The notes: generated by a model not told the origin, from the sequence alone. Positions 44,460-53,799 are shown, counted from the first letter of the stretch. The stretch is DNA of 64,000 bases from Maribacter sp. (GCA_011050675.1 DRFI01000020.1:62001-126000); one strand, 5' to 3'. Numbers and translations are program-made.

Positions 44460-46754
44460 ATGAAAAAAATATCTTTCAATTTTAGTGCAACTACCTTCAT
44501 CATACTTTCTATGATGACCAGTTGTAGTGAAAAATATACTTCTGAAGTTAAAGAAGGTATTACTATAGTTACTAATGAAGATGGTGCTACTTTAGGATAT
44601 TCAACCGAATCTGGCGTTGCCATTATTGCGCAAGACAGATATGCGTTTAAAGATTTGAATAAAAATGGAAGCCTAGATAGTTATGAAGATTGGCGATTGC
44701 CTGTAACGGAAAGAGCCAAGGATTTGGCAAGTAAGATGAGTCTTGAAGATATTGCGGGACTTATGTTATACAGCTCACACCAATCAATACCATCTGGCAG
44801 TCGTGGATATGGCTCTTCGGTATATAACGGAAAACCATTTGAAGAAAGTGGCGCTGCTTCTAGTGATTTATCTGACGGGCAAAAGAAATTTTTAACAGAC
44901 GACCATTTGCGCCATGTATTGATTACTTCAGTTGAAAGTCCTGCAGTAGCTGCACAATGGAACAATAATGCCCAAGCATTTGCTGAGAGTTTGTATTTGG
45001 GTATACCGGTAAACACCAGTTCAGACCCAAGACATGGCAGTGATTCTTATGCAGAATTCAATGCCGGTGCAGGTGGCGCAATTTCTATGTGGCCCGGCAC
45101 TTTAGGTATTGCCGCATCTTTTGATCCAGAATTAATGAAGCAATTTGGGGAAATTGGCTCTGTAGAGTATAGGGCTTTGGGTATCACAACTGCCTTATCT
45201 CCGCAGATAGACCTGGCTACGGAACCACGTTGGAGCCGTTTTGATGGTACTATGGGTGAAGATCCAGATTTAACTACAGATTTGGCACGTGCGTATGTAG
45301 ATGGCTTTCAGTCATCAGATGGTGGCGATTGGGGTACACAAAGTGTCAATGCCATGATAAAACATTGGCCGGGTGGTGGTCCAGAAGAAGGTGGTCGTGA
45401 TGGTCACTTTGGTTATGGTGCTTATGCTGTTTACCCAGGAAAAAATATAAAAGATCATTTACAGCCTTTTACGCAAGGTGCCTTTAAGTTAAACGGACCT
45501 ACTAAAATGGCTTCTGCCGTTATGCCTTATTATACCATTTCAGACGGTGAAGGTGAAGCGGTTGGTAACGGATTCAACAAATACCTTTTAACAGATGTAC
45601 TTCGTGGAGAATATGGTTACGAGGGTGTCATCTGTACCGATTGGGGTATTACAAACGATGTTAAGGCGGTTGACAAATTTGAAGGTAAAAGTTGGGGTGT
45701 AGAGACTATGACCATTGCAGAGCGTCATTATAAGGCAATTGCTGCAGGTGTAGATCAATTTGGCGGAAACAATGATATGGGACCGGTAATAGAAGCCTAT
45801 AATATGGGCGTTGCAGAACATGGGGCAGAAGCTATGCGTACCCGTTTTGAAACCTCTGCCGTTCGTTTACTGACCAATATTTTTAGAGTAGGACTATTTG
45901 AAAATCCTTATTTAGATGTTGCCGAAACTTCTAAGATCGTAGGTAATAGCGAATTCATGAAAGCTGGTTTCAAAGCACAATTGAAATCAATTGTGATGCT
46001 TAAAAATCAAAACAAGACATTACCTATTAAAGATAAAAAGAAGGTGTACATACCACAACGATATGTTGCACCAAGTACCAATTGGTGGGGTATGACATCA
46101 GAAGAAAAAATGGTTGACCCTTACAATTTAGAGGTAGTAGCCAAGTATTTTGACGTGGTATCTACACCTGAAGAGGCAGATTTTGCCCTAGTTGGTATTT
46201 ATAGTCCAGATGGCGGTGTTGGTTATAACCGTAACGATCTAGAAAAAGGAGGTAATGGTTACGTTCCTATTAATTTACAGTATGGAGATTATACTGCAAA
46301 TACTGCTCGTGAAGTTAGTTTAGCCGGTGGTAGTCCATTAGAAGATTTTACGAATAGATCTTATAAAGGAAAATCTGTTAAAACTATTAATACAACAGAT
46401 ATGCAATTGGTCAACGAGACGAAGAAAAAAATGGGCAACAAACCCGTTATCGTTTCCGTAAAAGTTTCTAAACCAATGGTTTTTTCTGAAATCGAGAAAA
46501 GTGCTTCTTCCATATTAATTCACATGGGCGTTCAAGACCAAGCCTTAATGGAAATTATTACAGGAGCTGCTGAACCCTCTGCACTACTCCCCTTTCAAAT
46601 GCCTGCCGATATGTTAACCGTAGAGGCTCAATTTGAAGATGTACCAAGAGATATGCAGCCTTATATAGATTCTGAAGGTAATTCATATGATTTTGCATAT
46701 GGATTGAACTGGAACGGAGTTATAGCCGATGAACGCGTAAAGGCGTATAAATAA
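44460..46754 (+). CDS. Glycoside hydrolase family 3 lipoprotein
   Basis: A 764-aa lipoprotein (lipobox ending at Cys22, SMMTSCSEK). The GH3 N-terminal barrel has LSPQIDLATEPRWSRFDGTMGEDP, the Lys-His pair in MIKHWPGGGPEEGGRDGHF, and nucleophile Asp in GVICTDWGI. The second domain contains SIVMLKNQNKTLPI and the C-terminal LPFQMP region. Family members release beta-linked glucose or xylose from non-reducing ends, and the lipid anchor suggests an outer-membrane or periplasmic position. A terminator follows at 46780. Confidence 0.92.
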   Translation: MKKISFNFSATTFIILSMMTSCSEKYTSEVKEGITIVTNEDGATLGYSTESGVAIIAQDRYAFKDLNKNGSLDSYEDWRLPVTERAKDLASKMSLEDIAGLMLYSSHQSIPSGSRGYGSSVYNGKPFEESGAASSDLSDGQKKFLTDDHLRHVLITSVESPAVAAQWNNNAQAFAESLYLGIPVNTSSDPRHGSDSYAEFNAGAGGAISMWPGTLGIAASFDPELMKQFGEIGSVEYRALGITTALSPQIDLATEPRWSRFDGTMGEDPDLTTDLARAYVDGFQSSDGGDWGTQSVNAMIKHWPGGGPEEGGRDGHFGYGAYAVYPGKNIKDHLQPFTQGAFKLNGPTKMASAVMPYYTISDGEGEAVGNGFNKYLLTDVLRGEYGYEGVICTDWGITNDVKAVDKFEGKSWGVETMTIAERHYKAIAAGVDQFGGNNDMGPVIEAYNMGVAEHGAEAMRTRFETSAVRLLTNIFRVGLFENPYLDVAETSKIVGNSEFMKAGFKAQLKSIVMLKNQNKTLPIKDKKKVYIPQRYVAPSTNWWGMTSEEKMVDPYNLEVVAKYFDVVSTPEEADFALVGIYSPDGGVGYNRNDLEKGGNGYVPINLQYGDYTANTAREVSLAGGSPLEDFTNRSYKGKSVKTINTTDMQLVNETKKKMGNKPVIVSVKVSKPMVFSEIEKSASSILIHMGVQDQALMEIITGAAEPSALLPFQMPADMLTVEAQFEDVPRDMQPYIDSEGNSYDFAYGLNWNGVIADERVKAYK

Positions 46755-46779
46755 TTACGAATACCAAACAACGGAGATT

Positions 46780-46814
46780 GCCCTAAGGAGATTTTTCTTC
46801 TTGGGGCTTTTTTT
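46780..46814 (+). terminator. Terminator after GH3
   Basis: GCCCTAAGGAG (46780-46790), loop ATTTTT, CTTCTTGGGGC (46797-46807), then T7: an 11-bp stem including G-T pairs. Confidence 0.88.
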
Positions 46815-46956
46815 ATGTTTAAATGGCTTGTAAATTCTAATTGTCACTCTGAAAAAACAAGAACTATTAAACCTTTCCATTTCAAAATTGTCCTACCCTA
46901 TTATAACAAATGTTCCTATTTTTACAAACAGAACACCAACCATTAAGAATTAAAGA

Positions 46957-47469
46957 ATGAGAATGACTACAGGATTACGAATGAGGATTATTCACCGCTA
47001 CCTAGGTTTCTTCCTAGCCGGTATTATGGCTATGTATGCTATAAGTGGAATAATAATGATTTATAGGAATACCGATTTTTTAAAGAGTGAAAAAATTACA
47101 GAACAACAGTTAAAACCAAATTTATCTACCAGCGAACTTAGTGGTGCACTTCGTATTAAAGGCGGTATAAAACCTGAAAAAACAGAAGGTAATATCATTT
47201 ATTTTAAACAAGGCGATTATAACACTAAAACAGGAATGGCTACACTTAAGAAAATGGAACTTCCATTTATCTTAGATAAAATGGAGCACTTGCATAAAGC
47301 AACAACTAATAGCCCCGTGTATTTTCTGAACATATTCTTCGGACTCTCATTACTCTTTTTTGTAATTTCTTCTTTTTGGATGTTTATGCCACAAACCTCT
47401 GTATTTAAAAAAGGAATGTATTTTACCCTAGGCGGTATAGTATTGACCATTATTCTGCTTTTTGTATAA
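46957..47469 (+). CDS. PepSY-associated membrane protein
   Basis: A 170-aa membrane protein with one N-terminal helix (IIHRYLGFFLAGIMAMYAISGIIMIYR) and two C-terminal helices (FLNIFFGLSLLFFVISSFWMF and GGIVLTIILLFV). The His-Arg-Tyr-Leu-Gly first helix and the two-helix end resemble PepSY-TM proteins, but the periplasmic part (about 95 residues) is short. Possible roles are iron or haem-related reduction or signalling. It stands alone, bounded by terminators. Confidence 0.65.
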   Translation: MRMTTGLRMRIIHRYLGFFLAGIMAMYAISGIIMIYRNTDFLKSEKITEQQLKPNLSTSELSGALRIKGGIKPEKTEGNIIYFKQGDYNTKTGMATLKKMELPFILDKMEHLHKATTNSPVYFLNIFFGLSLLFFVISSFWMFMPQTSVFKKGMYFTLGGIVLTIILLFV

Positions 47470-47494
47470 ATAGAGCACAATAAACTAAAGCTTA

Positions 47495-47537
47495 AAAGCC
47501 TCCATTTAAGAAAACTTAAATGGAGGCTTTTCTTTTT
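47495..47537 (+). terminator. Terminator after the PepSY-type gene
   Basis: A perfect 16-bp stem, AAAGCCTCCATTTAAG (47495-47510) with its complement (47515-47530), loop AAAA, then a T-rich tail. Confidence 0.92.
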
Positions 47538-47707
47538 TTATCGATGAAAAATTAAAAATATAATTCAATCTTAGTATATTGTATTTCAATTATTTAAAAG
47601 CTTCACCACTATTATTTCAGCTTCTGCCCCTTAGATTAAACATCTGCTTATTATTAAATCTAACATGACAGAAAAATAGTATTTACAATACATAAGAACC
47701 GCTGTTT

Positions 47708-48571
47708 ATGAAAAATGGAATACTACTTAAAATTGTGTTGATCCTTATCTTAGGTCCACTACTCTATTATTCTTGTAATAAACGACTCTACACCTCAACG
47801 TTTCATCACAACAAAATAGACCATGAACATGTACTTTACATTCCCGATAATTTATCTGAAAATGCACCATTGGTTTTTGTGCTTCATAGTTATGGGCGTT
47901 ACCCAAAGGACCACATGCAGAGCCTTCAATTAGATAGTCTTGCCGAAGTACACAAATTTGCTGTCTGTTACCCACAAGGCACGTTAGATGTCAATACAGG
48001 TCAACCCTATTGGTCTGGCGGTTTAGGTTCTAAATCTACTGATGATGTTGGTTATATAACTGCACTGGCAAAAGAGCTACAAATAACCTACAAACTAGAT
48101 ACAGATAGAACTTTTACGTGTGGTATTTCTAATGGTGGCTTCATGAGCTATACTTTGGCTGCAGAAGCTCCAGGTGTATTTAAAGCTGCAGCATCTGTAA
48201 CGGGAACAATGACAGAAATCGTTTGGAAAAATAGAAAAGCAATTCCCAAACCCATACCTGTACTACAGATTTCTGGAGTTAAAGATAACGTTGTTCCTAT
48301 AGACGGCAGCATGTCTACCGAATACGGATGGGGAGGTGCTCCACATATGGATACGGTAATTAACTATTGGGCAACATTTAATGAATGTGTCGAAATCGAT
48401 ACGTTAGCTATCTCAAATACTATTGATGCCTATCACTACAAAACATGTATAAACGACAATGAAGTTTGGTATTATAAGCTAAAGGAGTTTGGGCACGACC
48501 TACCTACTCTAAAAAATTCGGGCATTAATGCCAATGAACTGATCTGGGAGTTCTTCAGCAAATACATTTAA
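47708..48571 (+). CDS. Alpha/beta hydrolase lipoprotein, LpqC/poly(3-hydroxybutyrate) depolymerase-like
   Basis: A 287-aa protein with a lipoprotein signal (Cys23, LLYYSCNKR). The hydrolase domain has the strand APLVFVLHSYGR, nucleophile Ser in TCGISNGGFMSY (GxSxG), VLQISGVKDNVVPI (acid region) and a C-terminal GHDLPT His. This is the CE1/PHB depolymerase-like group that includes feruloyl and other secreted esterases. Substrate unknown. It follows the terminator of the previous gene, so it is separately transcribed. Confidence 0.85.
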   Translation: MKNGILLKIVLILILGPLLYYSCNKRLYTSTFHHNKIDHEHVLYIPDNLSENAPLVFVLHSYGRYPKDHMQSLQLDSLAEVHKFAVCYPQGTLDVNTGQPYWSGGLGSKSTDDVGYITALAKELQITYKLDTDRTFTCGISNGGFMSYTLAAEAPGVFKAAASVTGTMTEIVWKNRKAIPKPIPVLQISGVKDNVVPIDGSMSTEYGWGGAPHMDTVINYWATFNECVEIDTLAISNTIDAYHYKTCINDNEVWYYKLKEFGHDLPTLKNSGINANELIWEFFSKYI

Positions 48572-48637
48572 TCTGTTTTTAAAAATAGATTAAGAGCGCT
48601 ATAAATTATCGAACTTAGCCTAAGATAAAAATTGACC

Positions 48638-49318
48638 ATGACTTTAGAATCCAATCAAGTATCAGTTGTTATGCTAGGTGCAAGTGGAGCTGTAGGCACA
48701 GAAGCCTTAAATGTACTTCTTCAGCTAAAGAATATCAAGCAAATTACCTTGTTGGGCAGAAGTCCTATTCCGAATATTACTGCTGGTAACGTTCAACAGC
48801 ATAAAATAGATGTTGGAGATGCTAGTTCTTACCAGAGCTTTGTACAAAATAGTACCACTGCAATTTGTACGTTTGGGGTTGGTCAGCCTTCGAAAATCAG
48901 TAAAGAAGATTTTATAAAAATCGATAAAACCGCTGTATTGGATTTTGCAAGGGAATGTAAAAAAGCCGGAGTCAAACATTTCGAATTACTGGCTTCCGTA
49001 GGTATTAGTTCAAGTTCATCCTCTTTTTACCTACGTACTAAAGGTGAGTTGGTAGAAGAGCTAAAAGCTTTGAGTTTCGACCGACTAAGTACTTTTCAAC
49101 CTTCTATGATTTTAACACCCAACAATCGCTACGGATTAGGGCAAGCCATTACCTTAAAAATTTGGCCACTTTTAAAACCGCTATTATTTGGAGGTTTACG
49201 AAAGTACAGAGGTGTTCCCGTGAGCATTTTAGGGCAAGCCATGGCAAAGAATATTCTGAAAGAAGGTAAAGGGTACGAAGCGCTACAATGGGACGATTTT
49301 TATTCCATCAGCAAATAG
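48638..49318 (+). CDS. NAD(P)-binding oxidoreductase, HTATIP2/NmrA-like
   Basis: Atypical SDR of 226 aa from the ATG at 48638 (a TTG six bases upstream is in frame). It has the nucleotide loop VVMLGASGAVGTEAL, LGRSP, DVGDASSY, CTFGVG, HFELLASVGISSSSSSFYLRTKGELVEEL (Tyr-x3-Lys-like YLRTK) and LSTFQPSMIL. It resembles TIP30/HTATIP2-like proteins, whose substrates are poorly known. It stands alone. Confidence 0.75.
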   Translation: MTLESNQVSVVMLGASGAVGTEALNVLLQLKNIKQITLLGRSPIPNITAGNVQQHKIDVGDASSYQSFVQNSTTAICTFGVGQPSKISKEDFIKIDKTAVLDFARECKKAGVKHFELLASVGISSSSSSFYLRTKGELVEELKALSFDRLSTFQPSMILTPNNRYGLGQAITLKIWPLLKPLLFGGLRKYRGVPVSILGQAMAKNILKEGKGYEALQWDDFYSISK

Positions 49319-49616
49319 GTTAGTAAAAAATTATATCTAAAATTGAAACGGTCTTACCTTTTCTCTTACCAATAAAACGTTCTTCTTTGAATGTAAAGAA
49401 CAAAAAAAATATCATCAAACTTCTGTATCTTGCAGTAGACCAAGCTAAGTACACTCCCCTACCTCTTTAGACTTTTTAATATTATTTAAAAATTCTGAAA
49501 CTACCATTCACACTTCTCCATTTGGGGAGAAATGAATGCTTGCTAGGTTTCACTATTGCTATACATATATTATTAACCTAGCCCATTAAAAGGCTACAAG
49601 AACCAAACTTCCATTT

Positions 49617-50891
49617 ATGAAACATTTTTTACTGTTACTTCTATTTGTAACAACGTCCATCTCAATTCATGCACAATCTAAATTAATCAAAGCAGATTCT
49701 TACTTAGATGTTAGAACCGGAAAATTAATTTCCCCCGCAAATCTGCTTATCGAAAACGGACTTATAAAAACCATTAATCCTAAGGCACTTCCTGAAGGTA
49801 TAGAAACGGTAGACTTAACAGGTAAAATATTGTTACCAGGTCTTATGGATATGCATGTGCATTTAGACGGTGATTTTACAGGCAGCTGGGATTATGTTTA
49901 TAAAGAAAGTGCTAGCCAAGGTACGGTAAGAGCGGTGGTCAATGCAGAAAAAACACTAATGGCAGGCTTCACTACCATAAGAAGTATCGGTCAATTACAT
50001 ATTACACCAGAACTGATCGATGTTGCCGTTTCTGAAGCTTCTGATAAAGGTATGATCGCTGCACCAAGAATTATTCCATCGGGACATATGATTTCTATTA
50101 GTGGCGGACACGGAGATATTTCTCTTGGTCTTGCCGAGGGATTAGTAACTGTTGGACCTACTGACGGAATCATTAATGGAAAATATGATGCTATTGAGGC
50201 GGTGAGATATCAAATTAAGCATGGTGCTAAATTCATAAAAATGCATGCTACAGCAGGTGTTCTTTCTATGGAAGATGCTATTGGTGCACAACAATTAAGT
50301 AATGAAGAAATGAAAACCATTGTAGACGAAGCTGCAAGACATCATATTAAGGTAGCTGCCCACGCACATGGTACCGAAGGTATTAAAGAAGCTATTAAGG
50401 CTGGTGTGTATTCTATTGAGCACGGTTCTATAATAGATGAAGAAGGCATCCGATTAATGAAAGAAAACGGTGTTTACCTTGTTCCTACAAGAGGGCTCGC
50501 TAGTATAATTGAACCTATGATCGATAAAATGGATCCTGTAATGGCTGGTAAAGCGGAATATGTAATGCCTATAGCCAAGCAGAACCTTAAAAATGCTATA
50601 AAAGCTAATGTAAAAATTGCCTTTGGTACAGATACGCCTATCATCCCTCATGGAAAAAATGCTATTGAATTTGTGGCATTAATGGAGTGTGGCATGAATT
50701 CTATGGAAGCTATACAAACAGCTACCACCAATAGTGCAGAAATGTTGGGACTTACGGATCGTGGTGAGCTAAAACAAGGGTTACTAGCAGATATTATTGC
50801 AGTAGACACAAATCCTATTAAAGATATATCCACTTTAGAACATGTGAAGTTTGTAATGAAAGGTGGGGTGGTATATAAAAACGAAAAGTAA
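49617..50891 (+). CDS. Secreted metal-dependent amidohydrolase (imidazolonepropionase/prolidase-like)
   Basis: A 424-aa protein with a signal peptide (cleavage near SIHAQS). The metal-site motifs of the amidohydrolase superfamily are in order: MDMHVHLDGDF, a Lys in KFIKMHATAG, HAHG, EHGS and FGTDTP. It resembles Xaa-Pro dipeptidase-type periplasmic amidohydrolases found in many Bacteroidetes, probably cleaving small peptides or cyclic amides. Its upstream leader shares about 55 bp with the leader of the NACHT gene at 56419. The repeat array starts 66 bp after its stop. Confidence 0.87.
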   Translation: MKHFLLLLLFVTTSISIHAQSKLIKADSYLDVRTGKLISPANLLIENGLIKTINPKALPEGIETVDLTGKILLPGLMDMHVHLDGDFTGSWDYVYKESASQGTVRAVVNAEKTLMAGFTTIRSIGQLHITPELIDVAVSEASDKGMIAAPRIIPSGHMISISGGHGDISLGLAEGLVTVGPTDGIINGKYDAIEAVRYQIKHGAKFIKMHATAGVLSMEDAIGAQQLSNEEMKTIVDEAARHHIKVAAHAHGTEGIKEAIKAGVYSIEHGSIIDEEGIRLMKENGVYLVPTRGLASIIEPMIDKMDPVMAGKAEYVMPIAKQNLKNAIKANVKIAFGTDTPIIPHGKNAIEFVALMECGMNSMEAIQTATTNSAEMLGLTDRGELKQGLLADIIAVDTNPIKDISTLEHVKFVMKGGVVYKNEK

Positions 50892-50956
50892 CATATGGTT
50901 TGGTATTTTAATCAAAAAACGGATAGAAATTGAACGGTAAGAAGATGGAGCAAAAA

Positions 50957-51110
50957 ACCCATCCCTAGCCCCTCCCAAGAGGGAATAGATTGGGACCGTA
51001 ATTAGACTATTGATAAAATAATACTTATGAAAAAAGAAGTTTCAACCAATTCTAATTTCGCAAACAAAAATGTAAATCTCCCCTCTTGGGAGGGGATAAA
51101 GGGGTGGGTA
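50957..51110. repeat. Inverted-repeat element, unit 1 (divergent) of the DUF559-linked array
   Basis: Left end (type B) at 50957-50987 with ACCCATCCCTAGCCCCTCCC, right end (type A) at 51078-51110 ending GGGGTGGGTA. The two ends are imperfect inverted repeats, each holding the near-palindrome CCCCTC-N4-GAGGGG. The middle is the least conserved of all copies. The DUF559 gene begins 6 nt after the right end. Confidence 0.85.
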
Positions 51111-51115
51111 CAACG

Positions 51116-51499
51116 ATGAGAAAGATTATCCCATATAATCCAAAATTAGTTGAACTTGCAAAAAAATTAAGAAACAACATGACTCTTGGCGAAATTGCGC
51201 TATGGCGAGAGATCAAAGGCAAAAAGCTAGGTCATAAGTTTAATAGACAAATACCTATTGATCAATATATCGTTGATTTTTATTGCAAAGATCTTCAGTT
51301 AGCCATAGAGGTAGATGGTAGTATTCACTTTGAGGAGGGTCATGAGGAAAAAGATCATAAACGACAAACACGATTAGAATCATTAGGGATAACCGTGATC
51401 AGATTTTCCGATACCGATGTTAAAAATAATTTGGGGTTTGTTTTAGAAGAGATTAAAATAATAATTGAGAAATTAGAGCAAACAAGAACCCACCCCTAG
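51116..51499 (+). CDS. DUF559 endonuclease-like protein lodged between repeat units
   Basis: A 127-aa protein of the DUF559 family (Vsr/PD-(D/E)XK-like nuclease fold): MTLGEIALWREIKG, FNRQIPIDQYIVDFYC, LAIEVDGSIHFE, RLESLGITVIRFSD. Likely catalytic acids are the Asp of DFYC and Glu/Asp of EVDG. The ATG at 51116 is chosen; a TTG at 51086 lies inside the repeat. The start is 6 nt after repeat end A1, and the stop TAG (51497-51499) is nucleotides 10-12 of repeat end B2, exactly where a 15-codon mini-ORF starts and stops in the other array units. The C-terminal Thr-His-Pro-stop is therefore encoded by the repeat. Function unproven; a role in repeat spread is a hypothesis. Confidence 0.85.
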   Translation: MRKIIPYNPKLVELAKKLRNNMTLGEIALWREIKGKKLGHKFNRQIPIDQYIVDFYCKDLQLAIEVDGSIHFEEGHEEKDHKRQTRLESLGITVIRFSDTDVKNNLGFVLEEIKIIIEKLEQTRTHP

Positions 51500-51653
51500 C
51501 CCCTCCCGAGAGGGGAACAATTTCTGACTTTGAATAAACTTTTTAGATAAAACAGACCAAATAACTCTTTTAAAAATGCAATTCCCCAACAACCAAAAAC
51601 TCGCAACCAATAACGAAAACCTCCCCTCTCGGGAGGGGATTAAGGGGTGGGTG
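51488..51653. repeat. Inverted-repeat element, unit 2
   Basis: Left end B2 51488-51519 (overlaps the last 12 bases of the DUF559 gene), right end A2 51621-51653, and a middle of about 100 bp. After A2 the usual ATG is GTG, and the next left end is decayed (ACCCAACATT near 51697). Confidence 0.88.
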
Positions 51654-51807
51654 CTACGGTGCTATAGATTTGAACAAACCCAATAACGTAAAATACCCAA
51701 CATTACCTTCCAAATAAAGAAACAGCTAGTGACTAAAATTGAATAATTGCAGACCTATACCCATTACCTCACTCAACACTGGTATCTTGCATATATAAAC
51801 TACCATT

Positions 51808-52032
51808 ATGAAAATCAATTTACTGTCTTGTGATGCCCAAAGACCAGATAGAAGAGCAATAGCTAATTGTATTGTAGAGATATCAGTTGATATTAGCGGA
51901 TCCTTGGCAAATGAACTAACAGACATACTCCTAGAAGGTGATGCCGTAGACATAGAAATGGATGATAAAAATACCGGTTCTGCATTAAGAGCTTTGCGAA
52001 AGCTAAGTATCGATTATGAGATTGTAGAATAG
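51808..52032 (+). CDS. Small acidic protein of unknown function inside the array
   Basis: A 74-aa acidic protein (MKINLLSCDAQRPDRRAIAN at the start, then SLANELTDILLEGDAVDIEM and a C-terminal LRALRKLSIDYEIVE). It has balanced alpha/beta composition and good codon use, so it is probably real. I do not recognise the family. It lies between unit 2 and unit 3 of the repeat array, 30 bp before left end B3. Confidence 0.6.
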   Translation: MKINLLSCDAQRPDRRAIANCIVEISVDISGSLANELTDILLEGDAVDIEMDDKNTGSALRALRKLSIDYEIVE

Positions 52033-52061
52033 TACATTTATTCATTTCCACAACCCAAAAT

Positions 52062-52800
52062 ACCCACCCCTATCCCCTCCCAAGAGGGGAACAGACCGTG
52101 ACTGCTATTTAGATTGTTAGATACATAAGACGAAATAGCAGTTATAGAACAAGAAGCGCCTAGCAACCAAAAAATTGGCAAACAAAAACGCAATTCTCCC
52201 CTCTCGGGAGGGGATTAAGGGTGGGTGCTACGTTAATAAAGATTTGATTAAACACTCTAACCCAAAATACCCACCCCTAGCCCCTCCCAAGAGGGGAACA
52301 GACCGTGACTGCTATTTAGCTTGTTAGATATATAAGATGAAATAGTACATATAGATACAGAAGCTCCCAACCACCAAAAACTCGCAACCAAAAACGCAAT
52401 TCTCCCTTCTCGGGAGGGAATTATGGGGTGAGTACTGCGATGCTTAAGATTTCATTAAACACCCTAACCCAAAATACACACCCCTAGCCCCCCAAGAGGG
52501 GAACAGACCGTGACTGCTATTTAGCTTGTTAGATATATAAGATGAAATAGCACATATAGATACAGAAGCTCCCAACCACCAAAAACTCGCAACCAAAAAC
52601 GCAATTCTCCCTTCTCGGGAGGGAATTAAGGGGTGGGTACTGCGATGCTGAAGATTTCATTAAACTCGCAAACTCAAAATACCCACCCCTAGCCCCTCCG
52701 AGGAGGGGAACAGATTGTGACTATCATCTAGCTTTTTATAGACATAAGACGAAATAGTAGATATAGCAACAGAAACGTCCAGCAACTAAAAGCACCCTCT
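52062..52800. repeat. Repeat array block 1: units 3, 4, 5 and the left part of unit 6
   Basis: Units at 52062-52228, 52269-52433 and 52476-52639, then left end B6 at 52681-52712 with most of its middle up to about 52800. Left ends repeat every 205-207 bp. Between units are 35-42 bp (40, 42 and 41) containing ATG about 6 nt after the right end (lost in unit 3). Unit 6 is interrupted after CAACAGAAACGTCCAGCAAC; the same 19-bp core reappears at 54271-54289, where its right part resumes. Confidence 0.9.
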
Positions 52801-53051
52801 CCAATTTCGTGATAATAAAATTTCACTATAAGCTTGGCAAAAATTAAAAGCATCTATCCCTAACCAGCCATTTTCAGATTAAAAGAAAAATTAGAGCTTA
52901 CCATTATCTCTTCAAATAAAAATAAGCACTAAACTCAACAGAGTCGTTAACAACGAAGCCATTTCAGCATAACTTATTGAGTTTAAGATAGTATTGGTAA
53001 AGTTCAAGTATTAAAGCTGTATACTATGAATGAACAATAAAAACAATTGAC
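52801..53051. other. Intergenic, upstream of the HPF cassette
   Basis: About 250 bases after the broken unit 6, AT-rich, with no gene. It presumably carries the promoter for the small-protein/HPF cassette; I see no unambiguous TAnnTTTG box. Confidence 0.5.
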
Positions 53052-53195
53052 ATGGGAATGATTAAGGATAGAAAGAAATTCAAAAGAACAAAGGAGCAAA
53101 CCAATCCAACGAATCCGACCGGTAATACCAATCAGCTAAACAATGAATACAACATTGATAAGCCAACCATAAAAAAACAACAAAAAGAAAATTGA
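53052..53195 (+). CDS. Small Lys/Asn-rich 47-aa ORF
   Basis: Begins MGMIKDRKKFKRTKEQTNPT and ends KKQQKEN. Low complexity, highly basic, and no recognised domain. It precedes the 66-aa and HPF genes on the same strand, 68 bp before the next start, so it may be the first gene of this stress cassette. It could be a disordered nucleic-acid or ribosome-binding peptide. Confidence 0.45.
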   Translation: MGMIKDRKKFKRTKEQTNPTNPTGNTNQLNNEYNIDKPTIKKQQKEN

Positions 53196-53263
53196 TGATT
53201 GCTATAAAAAAGAGCTATAACAATCCCTTTTTTAAAACTTAATAAGATTTAAAATCAGAAGAA

Positions 53264-53464
53264 ATGGAATCACAAAATGATCTTAATACCAATATTCGTT
53301 TAACCACCATAAAAATACAAGAGGAACATCCAGAACTGGTTAAATACATAAATGAAATACCAAGAATCTTTTTTAAAGATGAAGAAGAAGTAAATAACAA
53401 AGCGCTAAAAGGATATTTAGATTCCCTAAATATGATATTAGAAACCTATTCAGAAGAACACTAA
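53264..53464 (+). CDS. Small acidic protein in the HPF cassette
   Basis: A 66-aa acidic helical protein (EEHPELVKYINEIPRIFFKD in the middle, ending LETYSEEH). I do not recognise the family. It is 12 bp before the HPF-like gene, so the two are surely co-transcribed, suggesting a role in the same ribosome-related response. Confidence 0.6.
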   Translation: MESQNDLNTNIRLTTIKIQEEHPELVKYINEIPRIFFKDEEEVNNKALKGYLDSLNMILETYSEEH

Positions 53465-53476
53465 AAAAAAATACAT

Positions 53477-53797
53477 ATGACAATCCAGATAAATACAGAC
53501 AAAACCATTAATGGAGAAAAAAGAAATGCCGATTTTTTTTCTTCTCAGATTGAAGAGGCATTACAAAGGTTTGAGTCTCACATCACCAGAGTAGAGGTTC
53601 ATTTAAAAGATGAGAATGGAAGAAAAGACGGATTCAATGATATCTCGTGTCTACTAGAAGCTAGAATCGAGGGCAGAAATCCCATTGCGGTTACTAATCA
53701 AGCAAATACTATGGATCAAGCCGTAAAAGGTGCTATCGATAAAATTAAAACTGCCATAGAAAGTATTCTTGGTAAAATTCAAAAACAAAATCATTAA
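53477..53797 (+). CDS. Short HPF/RaiA-family ribosome hibernation factor
   Basis: A 106-aa protein covering only the HPF/RaiA (S30AE) domain: MTIQINTDKTI, ALQRFESHITRVEVHLKDENG, CLLEARIEGRNPIAVT and the helix DQAVKGAIDKIKTAIESILG. These proteins bind the 30S decoding region and idle ribosomes under starvation. It is a short form without the C-terminal dimerisation domain. It lies between a 66-aa partner (12 bp) and a release-factor-like gene (2 bp), all inside a split repeat unit. Confidence 0.85.
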   Translation: MTIQINTDKTINGEKRNADFFSSQIEEALQRFESHITRVEVHLKDENGRKDGFNDISCLLEARIEGRNPIAVTNQANTMDQAVKGAIDKIKTAIESILGKIQKQNH

Positions 53798-53799
53798 TT

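Noticed and set aside
49514-49530. Hairpin TTCTCC...GGAGAA as a possible solitary array element
   Set aside because: It resembles the repeat end palindrome only loosely and lacks the ACCCACCCC terminal part; similarity may be chance.
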